A stretch of DNA of 64,000 nucleotides from Rhinopithecus roxellana (GCF_007565055.1 NC_044557.1:66965095-67029094); one strand, 5' to 3'. Shown: positions 11,904 through 23,594, counted from the stretch's first letter. The notes: generated from the letters alone by a model not told the origin. Program-made: numbers and translations.

Positions 11904-12146
11904 TCTTTTTTTTTTTTTTTTGAGACGGAGTCTCCCTCTGTTGCCCAGGCTGGAGTTAAGTGGCACGATCTTGGCTCACTGCAACTTCCATCTCCCGGGT
12001 TCAAGCCTCAGCCTACTGAGTAGCTGGGACTACGGGCATGTGCCACCACACCCAGCTAATTTTTTGGTATTTTTTAATAGAGACAGGGTTTCACTCTATG
12101 TTGGCCAGGCTGGTCTCAAACTCCCAACCTCAGGTGGGCCACCTGT
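11904..12146 (-). repeat. Alu, missing its 5' end
   Basis: The right arm and most of the left arm are present. The sequence leaves Alu after 'caacctcaggtgggccacct', so about the first 40 bases of the element are lost. Confidence 0.85.
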
Positions 12147-12511
12147 ACTTCTAACCAACTAGCTTACAAATTGGGGGCTCCCATGGCCCCATCCTCAGGT
12201 TTGACAGTTTACTAGAATGGCTCACAGAACTCAGGAAGGCACTTTACTTACATTTACTGGTTTATTATAAAGGCTATCACTCAGGAACAGACAATGGAAG
12301 GGTTGCACAGGGCAAGACATGGGATGGGGAGGTGAGGGGTATGCAGAGCTCCCATGGCCTTCCAGGCACACCATCCTCCCTGCACCTCAATGTGTTCACC
12401 AAGCTGGAAGCTCATCACATCTCATTCAGGACTTTTGTAGAGCTCTGTCTCCAGTCCCTCTACTCCTTCCAGGAGGTCAGAGGGTAGGGTTGAAAATGAC
12501 AGCCCTCCCTT

Positions 12512-12814
12512 GTCCGGGCGCTATGGCTCACACCTGTAATCCCAGCACTTTGGTAGGCCGAGGTGGGTGGATCACAAGGTCAGGAGTTCGAGACCAGTCT
12601 GACCAACATGGTGAAACCCCGTCTCTACTAAAAATACAAAACATTAGCCAGGCATAGTGGTGCGTGGCTGTAATCCCAGCTACTCAGGAGGCTGAGGCAA
12701 GAGAATTGCTTGAACCTAGAAGGCAGAGATTGCAGTGAGCAGAGATCACACCACCGCACTCCAGCCTGAGCGACAGAGTGAGACTCCGTCTCAAAAAAAA
12801 AAAAAAAAAAAAAA
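12512..12814 (+). repeat. Alu
   Basis: Full-length copy ending in an A-run of about 22. Inserted in the LTR-like element. Confidence 0.9.
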
Positions 12815-12940
12815 AGAAATGACAACCCTTCCAACACTTGGTCTTTCTGGTGACCAGCCCCCATCCTGATGCTATCTAGAGGCCCCACCCTAAGTTACCT
12901 TGCTAGTGTAAACTCAGGTATTATCAAAAGGAGCTTGTGG

Positions 12941-13225
12941 CCAGGCGCGGTGGCTCACACCTATAATCCAGCACTTTGGGAGGCCAAGGCGGGTGGATCA
13001 CCTGAGGTCAGGAGTTCTAGACCAGCCTGGCCAACATGGTGAACTACAAAAATTAGCTGGGCATAGTGGCAAGCACAACCCCAGCTACTCGGGGGGCCGA
13101 GGCAGGAGAATTGCTTGAACCTGGGAGGTGGAGGTTGTAATGAGCCAAGATTGCACCATCGCACTCCAGCCTGGGGAACAAGAGTGAGACTTTGTCTCAA
13201 AAAAAAAAAAAAAAAAAAAAAAAAA
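12941..13225 (+). repeat. AluS with internal loss in the middle
   Basis: Lacks the 'accccgtctctactaaaaat' block between the arms. The flank aaaggagcttgt occurs before it and again after its 29-base A-tail. Confidence 0.9.
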
Positions 13226-13494
13226 GGAGCTTGTTATGGGTAACAAAAGACATTCCCATCATTCAGGAAATGCCAAAAGTTTTAAAAGCTCTGTGCCAGG
13301 CAGTAGGGCAAGGACCAAATATATTTTTATTTACATCACAGACACCTCAAAGGGTGAGAAACAGTGACACTTTTTGGTCACCCAAGCTATTGAGAGTTAT
13401 ATCTGTTAGAATTCTTGGTTACAAGATGGGCGATCATCTTAAGAACTGCCTCAGTCCTGGGCATACCAGGACACTTGGTCACCCTTTGTGAGGA

Positions 13495-14035
13495 AGAGAA
13501 ACTGTCACAGGTTGGATTGCTTGGGAACCAGACTCTAAAATGGAGAACAGACCGGGTGTGGTGGCTCATGCCTGTAATCCTAGCACTTTGGGAGGCTGAG
13601 GCAGGCGGATCACTTGAGGTCAGAAGTTCCGGACCAGCCTGGTCAAAACAGTGAGACCTTTATCTCTACTAAAAATACAAAAATTAGCCAGGTGTGATGG
13701 CAGGTGCCTGTAATCCCAGCTAGTCGGGAGGCTGAGGCAGGAGAATTGGTTGAACCTGGGAGGCGGAGGTTGCAGTGAATCCAGATTGCACCACCGCACT
13801 CCAGCCTGGGTGACAGAGTGAGATCCATCTCAAAAATAAATAAATAAAATAAATAAAATGGAGAACAGCTTGCAGCAGGTACATTAGGAAGTGTTCCTGG
13901 GATCACCACCTAAGAAATAAAACAGAGATGGAAGCAGGAATGGGCAGAAGGAGGAGAGGGGCTGCAATGAAGTCTCAGTGTAGGCCTCAGCCAGCCCCAT
14001 GGATGCTCAAGGCTGCCATGGCCAGAGTTGCCCTG
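13495..14035 (+). repeat. LTR-like repeat, family X, copy 3
   Basis: Outside the nested Alu it reads 'ttgggaaccagactctaaaa ... aggaagtgttcctgggatca ... ggaggagaggggctgcaatg ... ggcctcagccagcccc', parallel to copies 1 and 2. Confidence 0.45.
13550..13854 (+). repeat. Alu inside family X repeat
   Basis: The duplication aaaatggagaacag at 13536-13549 and 13855-13868 is exact. The tail is (AAAT)n. Confidence 0.93.
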
Positions 14036-14045
14036 AGTGTAGCAT

Positions 14046-14113
14046 TGCCAGAATTAGCAGATAAAAATACAGGAAGTCCAGTTAAATTTGAATTTCAGAT
14101 AAACAATGAATAA
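14046..14113 (+). repeat. Palindromic MITE-like fragment
   Basis: Half of the element seen more fully at 28705-28890: 'gccagaattagcagataaaa' leading into 'aatttcagataaacaatgaa'. Its other half is replaced by the tiny Alu insertion. Confidence 0.5.
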
Positions 14114-14151
14114 TTTTTTTTTTTTTTTTTTGAGACGGAGTCTCACTCTGT
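14114..14151 (-). repeat. Extremely 5'-truncated Alu
   Basis: A poly-T of 19 followed by only about 20 bases of Alu 3' end (gagacggagtctcactctgt), then unrelated sequence. A retrotransposition product that stopped almost at once. Confidence 0.8.
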
Positions 14152-14336
14152 GCCTGCCAGCAGCCCACTCAATAGCTCAGAGAATAAGTCCTTCAGACTG
14201 AAAGGGAACCGTGGAGAGCCCATCACAGTGTCTGCTGCTGAAACTGACTCTTGGCTGGAATGTACTAGGAGGATGTTGTATTGCACAGAATCAATGGGAG
14301 GGCTACAGAATCTGCCTCAGAAAATAGACATAAGAG

Positions 14337-14637
14337 GCTGGGCACGGTGGCCCAGGCCTGTAATCCCAGCACTTTGGGAGGCCAAGGTGGTTGGATCACC
14401 TGAGGTCGGGAGTCCAAGACCAGCTGGGTCAACATGGTGAAACCTCGTTTCTACTAAAAATATAAAAATAAGCCAGGTGTGGTGGTGCATGCCTGTAATC
14501 TCAGCTCCTGGGGAGGCTGAGGCAGGAGAATCGCTTGAACTCAGGAGGTGGAGGTTGCAGTGACCTGAGATGGCGCCACTGCACTACTGCCTGGGCGACA
14601 GAGTGAGATTCCGTTTCAGAAAAAAAAAAAAAAAAAA
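14337..14637 (+). repeat. AluS
   Basis: Full-length dimer with an A-tail of about 17. Confidence 0.9.
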
Positions 14638-15534
14638 GACAAAAGAGCTAAGCAGCAGGAATAAAGTCAAACCACCATCACAATCTGGCTGAGTTGTTGC
14701 TGCAGGTACTAGAACCTCTGCTCACCACCCAGTAGACCCTCAGCCTGCTGCCCCCCATTGAAAAATACCCCTTCCTCTACTCTTGCATTAGCACTTCAAG
14801 AGGCCAAGTCCTGCTGTGAGTATCTGATTGACTGATTTAGCACAACCACCCTCCAGCTTCCATGGTGGCAGGAGGTGTCCTGCCTCTCATCTAGTCTTCC
14901 AAAATGAGAATTCCCCTAAAAGATTAAAAGGGCCTTGTGCTAGGGACAACTTGTGATGTCTTTAAGAGTACTCACTGCATGCTGAATCATGGTCTGATTA
15001 ATCTTCTTCAACTGGCTGCAAGGAATAGGATCATGAGACTTGGGAGAGAAAATCATGTGTGATTACAGATCTGATTCTCTCAAATATAGCGTTCAAATAC
15101 CAGTGGGTGACTCTAAAGACTCCAGGAGCAGGAATGAGTCTAATTATGTCAGTATTTTACTCAAACACATATGTTACTTTCCAATGCAGTGAAAAGTGGC
15201 TTTGTCTTGTGGAATTTGATTTCTGTGGTTATAGTGACTAGCATTGCTGTATTTTACATCTGAATCTCTACAGAGAAGGAAGAGAAGGCAGACAACTCCT
15301 CCAAATGATAGATGATACCCATCCAACGTATAAGAAATGTTCTTAGGTTTGTAGGCTAATATTGTATATCAATAAGAAATATAGATATTTAATACAATAT
15401 ACCTTTGCTATGATATGTTTTCAAATTTGTTTAAACAAATTGTTTAAACTGTTTCACGGTAGGTCTCAGTGGGTAGATGTGACATAGTGAAATCACCAGT
15501 TTTCACAGATCTTCTGTGAAGTAGGTTCCGAAAC
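14638..15534. other. No gene seen
   Basis: Unassigned. AT-rich from about 15300, with 'caaatttgtttaaacaaattgtttaaac' type local dyads near 15424-15450. No gene signature. Confidence 0.45.
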
Positions 15535-15838
15535 TTTTTTTTTTCCCCCTGAGATGAGTCTTGCTCTGTCACCCAGGCTGGAGTGCAGTGGTGTGATCTC
15601 AGCTCATTGCAACCTCTGCCTCCCAGGTTCAAGCAATTCTCCTGCCTCAGCCTCCTGAGAAGCTATTAGAGTTCTAGATTACAGGCATCTGCCACCATAT
15701 CTGGCTAATTTTTGTATTTTTAGTAGACATGAGGTTTCACCATGTTGGCCAGGCTTGTCTCAAACTCCTGACCTCATGATCTGCCTGCCTTGGCTTCCCA
15801 AAGTGCTGGGATTACAGGCGTGAGCCACCACGCCCAGC
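15535..15838 (-). repeat. AluS
   Basis: Flanks ccgaaacttt and cagaaactta resemble a diverged target duplication. Confidence 0.9.
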
Positions 15839-16157
15839 CCAGAAACTTAATCACTTTTCCATCTATTCATCCTTCCATCCATCCATCCTTACATTATCTA
15901 TGCATCCATCCCACCATCTATTCAACAAATATTTATTAAGCATCTAATATGTGCTGTGTACTGAGTGTGGGTACTGAGGATACAATGGTGAATAGGAGAA
16001 TCATGACTGTACCTTGTGTAGTCAATATTCACTGGGAGAAACAGACAAAACACAAGTAAACAAATTAATTATAAGTTTCTATCTGCAAAGAAGGAAATAA
16101 ATAAGAGGCTGAAGTAGGAAATAAAGGGTGAGAGAGAAGATACTTGTATCTCTATAC
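15839..16157 (+). repeat. (ATCC)n tract and ancient mammalian repeat
   Basis: A (CATC)n-like stretch at about 15858-15915. The sequence 'aatatttattaagcatctaa ... gggtactgaggatacaatgg' then matches the start of the dispersed repeat also seen at 19262-20790. Family not assigned. Confidence 0.5.
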
Positions 16158-16544
16158 TGTAGCAGTCAGTTCTCGCACTGCTATAAAGAAATATCTGAAA
16201 CTGGGTAATTTATAAAGAAAGGAGGTTTAATTGGCTCATGGTTCCACTGGCCGTACAGGAAAAATGGCTTGGGAGGCCTCAGGAAACTTACAACCATGGT
16301 GGAAGGCAAAGGGAAAGCAGGCACATCTTACATTGCTGGAGCAGGAGGAAGAGAGTGAAGAGGAGGTGCTACACACTTTTAAATAACCAGTTCGCACAAT
16401 AATTCACTCACTATCACAAGAACTGCACCAAAGGGAAAATCCCACCCCTCATGATCCAGTCATCTCCCACCAGGCCCACCTCCAACTTTGAGGATTACAA
16501 TTTGACATGAGATGTGGGCAGGGACACAGATCCAAACCATATCA
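16158..16544 (-). mobile_element. MaLR solo LTR (THE1/MST type)
   Basis: Left edge 'tgtagcagtcagttctcgca', then 'ctgctataaagaaatatctg', with the right edge 'gggacacagatccaaaccat' then atca. ATAC occurs at both outer borders, compatible with a short duplication. Same family type as 3597-4308. Confidence 0.82.
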
Positions 16545-16655
16545 ATACTTATTTTAGATAGGATGGTAGAAGCTAGTTCTTGCTGAATAAAACCAGTTTG
16601 TAAACCAATGTGTCTCTCTCCCAGGATAGAGGGGGTTAATTTAAAAAACAGAACA

Positions 16656-16937
16656 GGCCGGGCGCGGTGGCTCAAGCCTGTAATCCCAGCACTTTGGGAG
16701 GCCGAGACGGGCGGATCACGAGGTCAGGAGATCGAGACCATCCTGGCTAACACAGTGAAACCCCGTCTCTACTAAAAATACAAAAAAAACTAGCCGGGCG
16801 AGGTGGCGGGCGCCTGTAGTCCCGGCTACTCGGGAGGCTGAGGCGGGAGAATGGCGCAAACCCGGGAGGTGGAGCTTGCAGTGAGCTGAGATCCGGCCAC
16901 TGCACTCCAGTCCGGGCGACAGAGCGAGACTCCGCCT

Positions 16938-16975
<38 letters not shown>
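16656..16975 (+). repeat. AluY, Old World monkey type
   Basis: Carries ctcaagcctgtaatccc, the 'gggcgaggtggcgggcgcct' block and agatccggccactgc. A-tail of about 40. The duplication aaaaaacagaaca flanks it. Confidence 0.93.
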
Positions 16976-16982
<7 letters not shown>

Positions 16983-16988
16983 AGAACA

Positions 16989-17524
16989 AAACCAAAATCC
17001 AGCTTTCAGAAAGGCAAGCCTTCATCATTTTCTGCATCTTGATAGCCTTATAAATATTTGTGTTACACCTGTCCCCTAAAGGCATTTGAATTTTAAATCC
17101 TGGACTAGAGTCTTCTAACCAGGCTGCTCCCTTCCTGAGTTAGTAAACAGAAGGTTGCTAGATTGGCTGGGAATTAGAACATAAATCAGACATTCCCATA
17201 GCATAATATTCTTTAAATTTTGAGTCTCAGTCTACTCATGGATATGAAACCACCCCCAACTTGTTATTTACTATTATTTTTAGAAAACAGAATAGACATA
17301 TCAGAGTATATGGCACATGGATTAGGTGCTACTACTGCTTTGTGAAAATTTTACTTGTTTTGTTTATATGAGAACATATACCGTGCTGAAATTCAAATCT
17401 ATTTCTTACTGTGGGACATACAAATTTCTAGAACTCTAATATTTTTAGAAAAAGAAGATGGAAATATGCAAGAAATATACGAGTGCTATTAAAAGTGCAG
17501 CATGTCTATGCATCAGAAATATAC
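16989..17524. other. No gene seen
   Basis: AT-rich unassigned DNA with no coding or repeat signal that I can name. Confidence 0.45.
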
Positions 17525-17756
17525 ATGATTCTGAGAGCCAGAGTGTCACAGAGAGCAAGACATAGAAGTTAAATGGACCCAGGTTCAAATCCCAGCTCTT
17601 TATGAGCTCAGTGGCAAAGTTGGACAAGTTACTAGTAATGATTATAGCTAAGATTTATGAACATTTACTCCATTGCAAGCACTGGGTTGAATGATTTGCA
17701 GTATTAAGATATTTAATTCTCAAAATCACCTTTCTGACTTAGGTATCACCAGCTCC

Positions 17757-17795
<39 letters not shown>

Positions 17796-18215
17796 AGACG
17801 GAGTCTCGCTCTGTCGCCCGGGCTGGAGTGCAGTGGCCGGATCTCAGCTCACTGCAAGCTCCGCCTCCCGGGTTCACGCCATTCTCCTGCCTCAGCCTCC
17901 CGAGTAGCTGGGACTACAGGCGCCCGCCACCTCGCCCGGCTCGATTTTTTGTATTTTTTAGTAGAGACGGGGTTTCACTGTGTTAGCCAGGAAGGTCTCG
18001 ATCTCCTGACCTCGTGATCCGCCCGTCTCGGCCTCCCAAAGTGCTGGGATTACAGGCTTGAGCCACCGCGCCCGGCCACCAGCTCCACTTTTTACACGAA
18101 GACACTTTGGCCCAGAGAGGTCAAGAACCTTACCCAAAACCACATTGTTGGGTGTTGAGCTGGGATTGGAACCAGGTAGACTGGCTTTTGCATGCACACA
18201 CTTAAAACTACTATG
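17525..18215 (+). repeat. MIR, split by AluY
   Basis: Left: 'ggacccaggttcaaatccca', 'gctctttatgagctcagtgg'. Then 'gcaagcactgggttgaatga'. Right: 'ggcccagagaggtcaagaac', 'gctgggattggaaccaggta'. Probably one or two MIR copies interrupted at 17763. Confidence 0.7.
17763..18077 (-). repeat. AluY, Old World monkey type, inside MIR
   Basis: Poly-T of about 32 and a near-consensus body. The exact duplication accagctccactttt lies at 17748-17762 and 18078-18092. A very young insertion. Confidence 0.95.
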
Positions 18216-18394
18216 CCACACCACTTCTTATACAAAACCTTTCCATGTCGAATTCCTTGTCCATGAAGGAAGACCAGCATTCGCCACATAGGTTGCTGGT
18301 TCTTTCTACCCTTCTCTTCCCTGATGGTTGATGATGCCCAGCTGATTAACAGAATTTGTCCTGAGTTAACGCCCACCTCCACCACACTTCCTAG

Positions 18395-18815
18395 GTATCA
18401 CATCTCCATGCCGTTGCTCATACTTTTCCTTCGACCTGGAATGTTCTCCACATTCTCTCCTTTCCAGCTGCCACCTGCTTTCTCTAGCTAACACCTATTC
18501 AAACTTAAAGGTTTAGTTCTGATGTTACCACCTCCATAAAACACTTAGATCCTCTCACCCCTTTTCCCCTTCCCTGTCTGGCCTGGCCCAGGGCCCCATC
18601 TCCATGCTACCCTAGCACCGAGGCATATACCTACCACAACATTAGCTACAAGACAGCAAACCCATCTGTCCATCCATCAGTCTCCCCTTCCAGGTACTAA
18701 TGAAATTCACATGGGCAAGGCCATGTCCTTGTCTCTGTAGCCTAAGCCTTAGCACGAGCAGAAACTGGTACAGAGTAGGAACTCAATAAGGGCTGGTAAA
18801 GTGAATTTAATCAGA
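18395..18815 (+). repeat. L2 3' end
   Basis: 'ttcgacctggaatgttctcc', 'agctgccacctgctttctct', 'cctgtctggcctggcccagg' and the tail 'gtacagagtaggaactcaat' follow L2 order. Confidence 0.7.
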
Positions 18816-18892
18816 GTTATGTGTAACCCTGTTTCTTGTGTCTGTAGAATCACCCTAAAATACTTTAAGCTTCTCTACAGAAAATAACTTCC

Positions 18893-19205
18893 TGGCCGGG
18901 CATAGTGGCTCACATCCATAATCCCAGCACTTTGAGAGGCCAAGGCAGGCAGATCACCTGAGGTCAGGAGTTTGAGACCAGCCTGACCAACATGGAGAAA
19001 TCCTGTCTCTACTGCAAATACAAAATTAGCTGGGCGTGGTGGCGCATGCCTGTAATCCCAGCTACTTGGGAGGCTGAGGCAGGAGAATCGCTTGAACCCA
19101 GGAGGCAGAGGTTGCAGTGAGCCAAGATTGTACCATTGCACTCCAGCCTGGGTGACAAGAACAAAACTCCATCTCAAAAAAAAAAAAGAAAAAGAAAAAG
19201 AAAGA
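18893..19205 (+). repeat. AluS
   Basis: Full-length with an (AAAAAG)n tail. 'ataacttcc' before and 'gtaacttcc' after mark the target site. Confidence 0.9.
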
Positions 19206-19429
19206 AAGTAACTTCCCTATAAACATAACAAGAAAAAGTCTGTCCCTAATACATGGAATCAAATTTATTCATTCAATGACTTTTTATCAAATGACTACTA
19301 TGTCCCAAACACTGTTGTAGGCAGTAAAACAAACAAAAAATCCACGTCCTCAGGGAGCTTACATTTTTATAATTGCATTGAGAAGACAGACAAAATAAAT
19401 AAGCAAACTGCAAATTACGTAGTGTATTA

Positions 19430-19482
19430 GTGTATATGTGTATATATGTATATATATTTGTGTGTGTGTGTGTGTATATATG
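19430..19482 (+). repeat. TG/TA microsatellite
   Basis: (TGTATA)n then (TG)9 then (TA)n immediately before an Alu poly-T. Confidence 0.9.
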
Positions 19483-19483
19483 C

Positions 19484-19778
19484 TTTTTTTTTTTTTTGAC
19501 AGAGTCTTACTCTGCTGCCCAGGCTGAAGTGCAGTGGCATAATCTCGGCTCACTACAACCTCTGCCTCCCTGGTTTAAGTGATTCTCTTGCCTCAGCCTC
19601 TCGAGTAGCTGGGACTACAGGTGTGCACTACCACACCCTGCTAATTTTTGTATTTTTAGTAGCAACGGGGTTTCACCATATTGGCCAGGCTGGTCTTGAA
19701 CTCCTGACCTGAAGTGATCTGCCTGCTTCAGCCTACCAAAGTGCTGGGATTACAGGCATGAGCCACCACGCTCAGCCT
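19484..19778 (-). repeat. Alu
   Basis: Minus-strand dimer ending 'ccaccacgctcagcc', followed by another T-run. Confidence 0.9.
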
Positions 19779-19889
19779 ATTTTTTTTTTTTTTTAAGTCA
19801 GTCAAATTTAACAGTGTGGGGGGTTGTATACCAACTTTAGTGACACTAATGTTAATAAGCTGTGATAACCCACCACCATTGGATCAGCC

Positions 19890-20183
19890 TATTTTTTTTT
19901 TTGAGACAGGGTCTTGCTATGTTGCCCAGGCTGGAGTGCAGTGGCACAGTCATAGCTCACTGCAGCCTTGACCTCCTAGGCACAAGTAATTCTCTTGACT
20001 CAGCCTCCTGAGTAACTGGGACTACTGGCACATGCCACAGCGCCAGGCTGATTTTTAATGTTTTGTAGAGACAGGGTCTTGCTACATTGCCCAGGCTGGT
20101 CTTAAGGTCCTGGGCTCAAGCAACCCTCTTGCCTCAGCTTCCGAAGGAGCGAGAATCACAGGTATGAGCCACTGCATCCAGCC
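19890..20183 (-). repeat. AluJ
   Basis: J-type phrases 'cagggtcttgctatgttgcc' and 'cagccttgacctcctaggca'. Confidence 0.88.
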
Positions 20184-20479
20184 TGTATTAGTATTTTTGA
20201 TGGTGTTAAGTGATATAGGCAAAAATCAATGAGGGAAAGGGGATAGACTATGCCAGCAATAGGTAGGTCACCATTTAAATAGTACAGTCAGAGAAAGTCT
20301 TTCTGAAAAGATGATATTTGAACAAACACCCCCCAAAAAGTGAAACAGCCACAGTGGGAGCTGGGAGGAAGACTTGAGCAGAAGAACAGCAAATACAAAG
20401 GCCCCGAGTTGAGAGTGTACCTGGCATCCTTACAGAACAGCAAGTGGGCCATTGGGCTGGATAGAAGAAGCTAAAGGTA

Positions 20480-20642
20480 AAATTAGCTGGGCATGGTGGT
20501 GAGCACCTGTAGTCCTAGCTACTTAGGAAACTGAGGCAGGAGGATCACTCAAGCCCAAGGTTATGAGGCTTCAGTGAGCTATGATTAACCCACTGCACTT
20601 CAGCCTGAGCAACAGAACAAGACACTGTCTCCAAAAAAAAAA
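20480..20642 (+). repeat. Alu right-arm fragment (FRAM-like)
   Basis: Starts at 'aattagctgggcatggtggt' and runs to a short A-tail with no left arm. Confidence 0.8.
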
Positions 20643-20790
20643 GAGTAAAGGTGAGAGTTGTAGGTGGCCAGGTTAGAGAGGTAATGGAAATGGAGGCTGA
20701 GAGGAGGGAGTAAATTGAGAAGGGCCTTGTAGGCCATTAAAGATTTTGGTTTTCAAAAATGAACAGATTAAGAGTTTAGGATAAGGATTG

Positions 20791-21325
20791 ACAATACTTG
20801 AGTTTTAAGGCAAAACACTTAGGCATCTAAGTCCTAAAAGATTATTGCAGTTTGTTTTACAAAATCAAACAAGACTCTATTATTTAAAAGACAAGCATAG
20901 ACACCTATCTAGTTTCAACATTAAATATATTAAAGGAGACCTAAGAACATTTTTTTCTAGAAACATACCCTACATATATTTCTCTGCTACTCTTAATAAA
21001 TTATCAAGCCTGGCTGTATCAGCATATCAAACAGTGTCAAGTGTTCATCTAGCCAGGATGCTTGGCACCACGTGAAGTGAATTAAATACACACAGTCCCT
21101 GGCTCTCTTCCTTCCCCTTCCCAATTTAAATTCCAACAGAAAATTCTGATAGGAACCTTGTAGTGACTAAACTGGAAGCACAGCAGTGGTACCTGAACAC
21201 CACAGGGTACTCCTGCTTAAGCTTCCAGTTTCTTCTCAATGCCAGTGAACTCTGCTAATCATGCACTTCTAGGGTGTCTATCAGTTGGCCACCTTTCTAT
21301 CCCCTCAAACCTGAATCAGTCATTA
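20791..21325. other. No gene seen
   Basis: Unassigned AT-rich DNA with no gene signature. Confidence 0.45.
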
Positions 21326-21337
21326 AAACCAGGCTTG

Positions 21338-21518
21338 GGCCAGGTGCGGTGGCTCATGCTTATAATCCCAGCACTTTGGGAGGCCAAAGTGCTGAGTGGA
21401 TCACTTGAGCCCAGGAGCTTTTTATATATATAAAATATATGTATATATAAAAAAGATATATATAAAATATATGTATTATATATATAATGTATATAATATA
21501 TATAAAATATATATATAT
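21338..21518 (+). repeat. Alu left-arm fragment with AT-rich tail
   Basis: About 80 bases of Alu head, then abrupt passage at 'cccaggagctt' into TATATA/AAATAT repeats, where an inverted AluY follows. Preceded by aaaaccaggctt, which recurs at 21824 and, with one base lost, near 22148. Confidence 0.8.
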
Positions 21519-21808
21519 TTTTTTGAGATGGAGTCTTGCTCTGTTGCCCAGGCCGGAGTGCAGTGGTGCGATCTTGGCTCACTGCAAGCTCCGCCTACCG
21601 GGTTCATGCCATTCTCCTGCCTCAGCCTCCCGAGTAGCTGGGACTACAGGCACCCACCACCACGCCCCACTAATTTTTTTTGTATTTTTAGTAGAGACGG
21701 GGTTTCACTGTGTTAGCCAGGATGGTCTTGATCTCTTGACCTCGTGATCCACCTGCCTCGGCCTCCTAAAGTGCTGGGATTACAGGCATGAGCCACTGTG
21801 CCCAGTCC
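21519..21808 (-). repeat. AluY in AT-rich tail
   Basis: Minus-strand copy with 'gcgatcttggctcactgcaa'. Flanked by TATATA on both sides, so the duplication cannot be read. Confidence 0.88.
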
Positions 21809-21835
21809 ATATATATATATTTAAAAACCAGGCTT

Positions 21836-22145
21836 GGGCTTGGTGCAGTGGCTCTGGCCTATAATCCCAACACTTTGGGAGGCCAAGGCGGGAGGATCAC
21901 TTGAGCCCAGGAGTTCAAGACCAGCTTGGGCAATGTAGAGAGACTCTGTCTCTTAAAAAATAAATAAATAAAAGTTTGAAAATTAGCAAGGTGGCACACA
22001 CCTGTGGTCCTAGCTACTTAGGAGGCTGAGGCAGGAGGATTGCTTGAGTCTGGGAGGTTGAGGCTGCTGTAAGCCATGATTGTGTTATAGCGCTCTAGCC
22101 TGAGCCACAGAGCAAGACCCTGTCTCAAAACACAAAGCAAAAGAA
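21836..22145 (+). repeat. AluJ
   Basis: Starts just after the second aaaccaggcttggg. J-type features include 'tcacttgagcccaggagttc'. Confidence 0.88.
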
Positions 22146-22334
22146 AACAAAAACAGGCTTGTATTCAGCCTCTAGGCAAGAAAATCTACTCATCCTTAAT
22201 CCCACCATTCTCTGGTTTTTGAGTTGCTGTAGAAGTCATCTCTGCTCTTCATTAAGCATCACATAATTCCACTCTTGCCTTCTCGTCTTCTCTACATGTT
22301 CTGTTCTTGAAGACTCCATCAATTCCTTCTGCTT

Positions 22335-22664
22335 TTTTTTTTTTTTTTTTTGTTGTTGTTGTTGTTGTTGTTGTTTGTTTTTTGAGACGGAGTTTCACTC
22401 TTGTTGTCCAGGCTGGAGTGCAATGGAGCGATCTCGGCTTACAGCAACCTCCGCCTTCTGGGTTCAAGCCATTCTCCTGCCTCAGCCTCCGGAGTAGATG
22501 GAATTACAGGCATGCAGCACCACACCTGGCTAATTTTGTATTTTTAGTGGAGACGGGGTTTCTCCATGTTGGTCAGGCTGGTCTCGAACTCCGGACCTCA
22601 AGTGATCTGCCCGCCTCAGCCTCCCAAAGTGCTGGGATTACAGGCGTGAAGCACCGCACCCGGC
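22335..22664 (-). repeat. AluS with (GTT)n tail
   Basis: T-run, then (GTT)9, then the body. The exact duplication aattccttctgctttt precedes and follows it. Confidence 0.93.
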
Positions 22665-22679
22665 CAATTCCTTCTGCTT

Positions 22680-23422
22680 TTTATAGATAACTCCAAAATC
22701 TATACCCTTAGCTTGTGTGAGCCAATCCTTCCTTTCCAATGTTCTGATAAACATTTCTGAGTAGATATGGGCTATTAAACTTCACATTTACTAGCACTCT
22801 TTCTATTCCTATATTCTATGTATCATGTTCTTCCATTTAACAAAGTTTCAGAAAAGAAATACCATTTCTTCCTCCCTTCCCTCGTATTTCATCAGTCACT
22901 AAATTCTAACATGAAGTTACCACTTTTTATTTTCATGGCCACCACACTCCCTCAGACCCTTATCCCTTTATGCTTGGAGTAACTCACTGGCCCCCAGTCT
23001 CTTTCTCCTTCAACCCAGTTGGAGAAACCAGGCTAAAATGTCCCTTTGTTTTGTCACCGTCTTTTAAGGAATACTAAATTAAGATACACTTCATTTTGGA
23101 TAACCCCACACTTTGATCAGATCCTCAAGAGACAATACACAATCCAAGTTACCCAAGCCATTTACTCCTTATGAAATGCTAGAGTTAGAACACCTTTAAG
23201 ATTTCACCCACATGGTTTTTGATGCCCTGCCCAAAGGCAGGAAACTTCCACAAATAGACCAATGGACAAAACATCCCTGAGCTCCAAGCAGGCATTATTT
23301 GCTCACGATTTGATTAAAGTGGCTGGTCCTAGCAGCCCCTACAACAAATTTCCTAGCTACTCCTTCAGACAGGGGAGAGAGGTGTTTTGATCCTTTCCTT
23401 CCTCCCTCCTTCCCTCCCTCTA
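22680..23422. other. No gene seen
   Basis: Unassigned, possibly ancient LINE or LTR material, ending in a (CCTT)n-like stretch at 23390-23420. Confidence 0.45.
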
Positions 23423-23562
23423 GATGAGTCTCACTCTGTGGCCCAGGCTGGAGTGCAGTGGTGCAATCTCAGCTCACTGCAACCTCCACCTCGATTCACG
23501 TGATTCTCTTGCCTCAGCCTCCCAAGTTGCTGGGATTACAGGTGACTGCCACCATGCTCAGC

Positions 23563-23567
<5 letters not shown>
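23423..23567 (-). repeat. Alu right arm, broken
   Basis: Ends at 'gctcagctaattttt', where the next poly-T begins. Its left arm is not found downstream, so it was truncated or lost by recombination with a neighbour. Confidence 0.8.

Positions 23568-23594
<27 letters not shown>

Larger units (their letters stand above)
12147..13395. mobile_element. Old LTR-like element with two Alus inserted
   Basis: Recurrent LTR-type phrases sit outside the Alus: 'gaatggctcacagaactcag', 'tttactggtttattataaag', 'acaaaagacattcccatcat' and 'ttaaaagctctgtgccaggc'. The family (ERVL or MaLR type) and orientation are uncertain. Confidence 0.45.
19262..20790 (+). repeat. Long ancient mammalian repeat, fragmented
   Basis: Outside three Alus the text runs 'actatgtcccaaacactgtt', 'gtcctcagggagcttacatt', 'tcagagaaagtctttctgaa', 'caaatacaaaggccccgagt' and 'agggccttgtaggccattaa'. 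This order is one I recognise from a widespread old mammalian repeat but cannot name with confidence. Confidence 0.5.
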
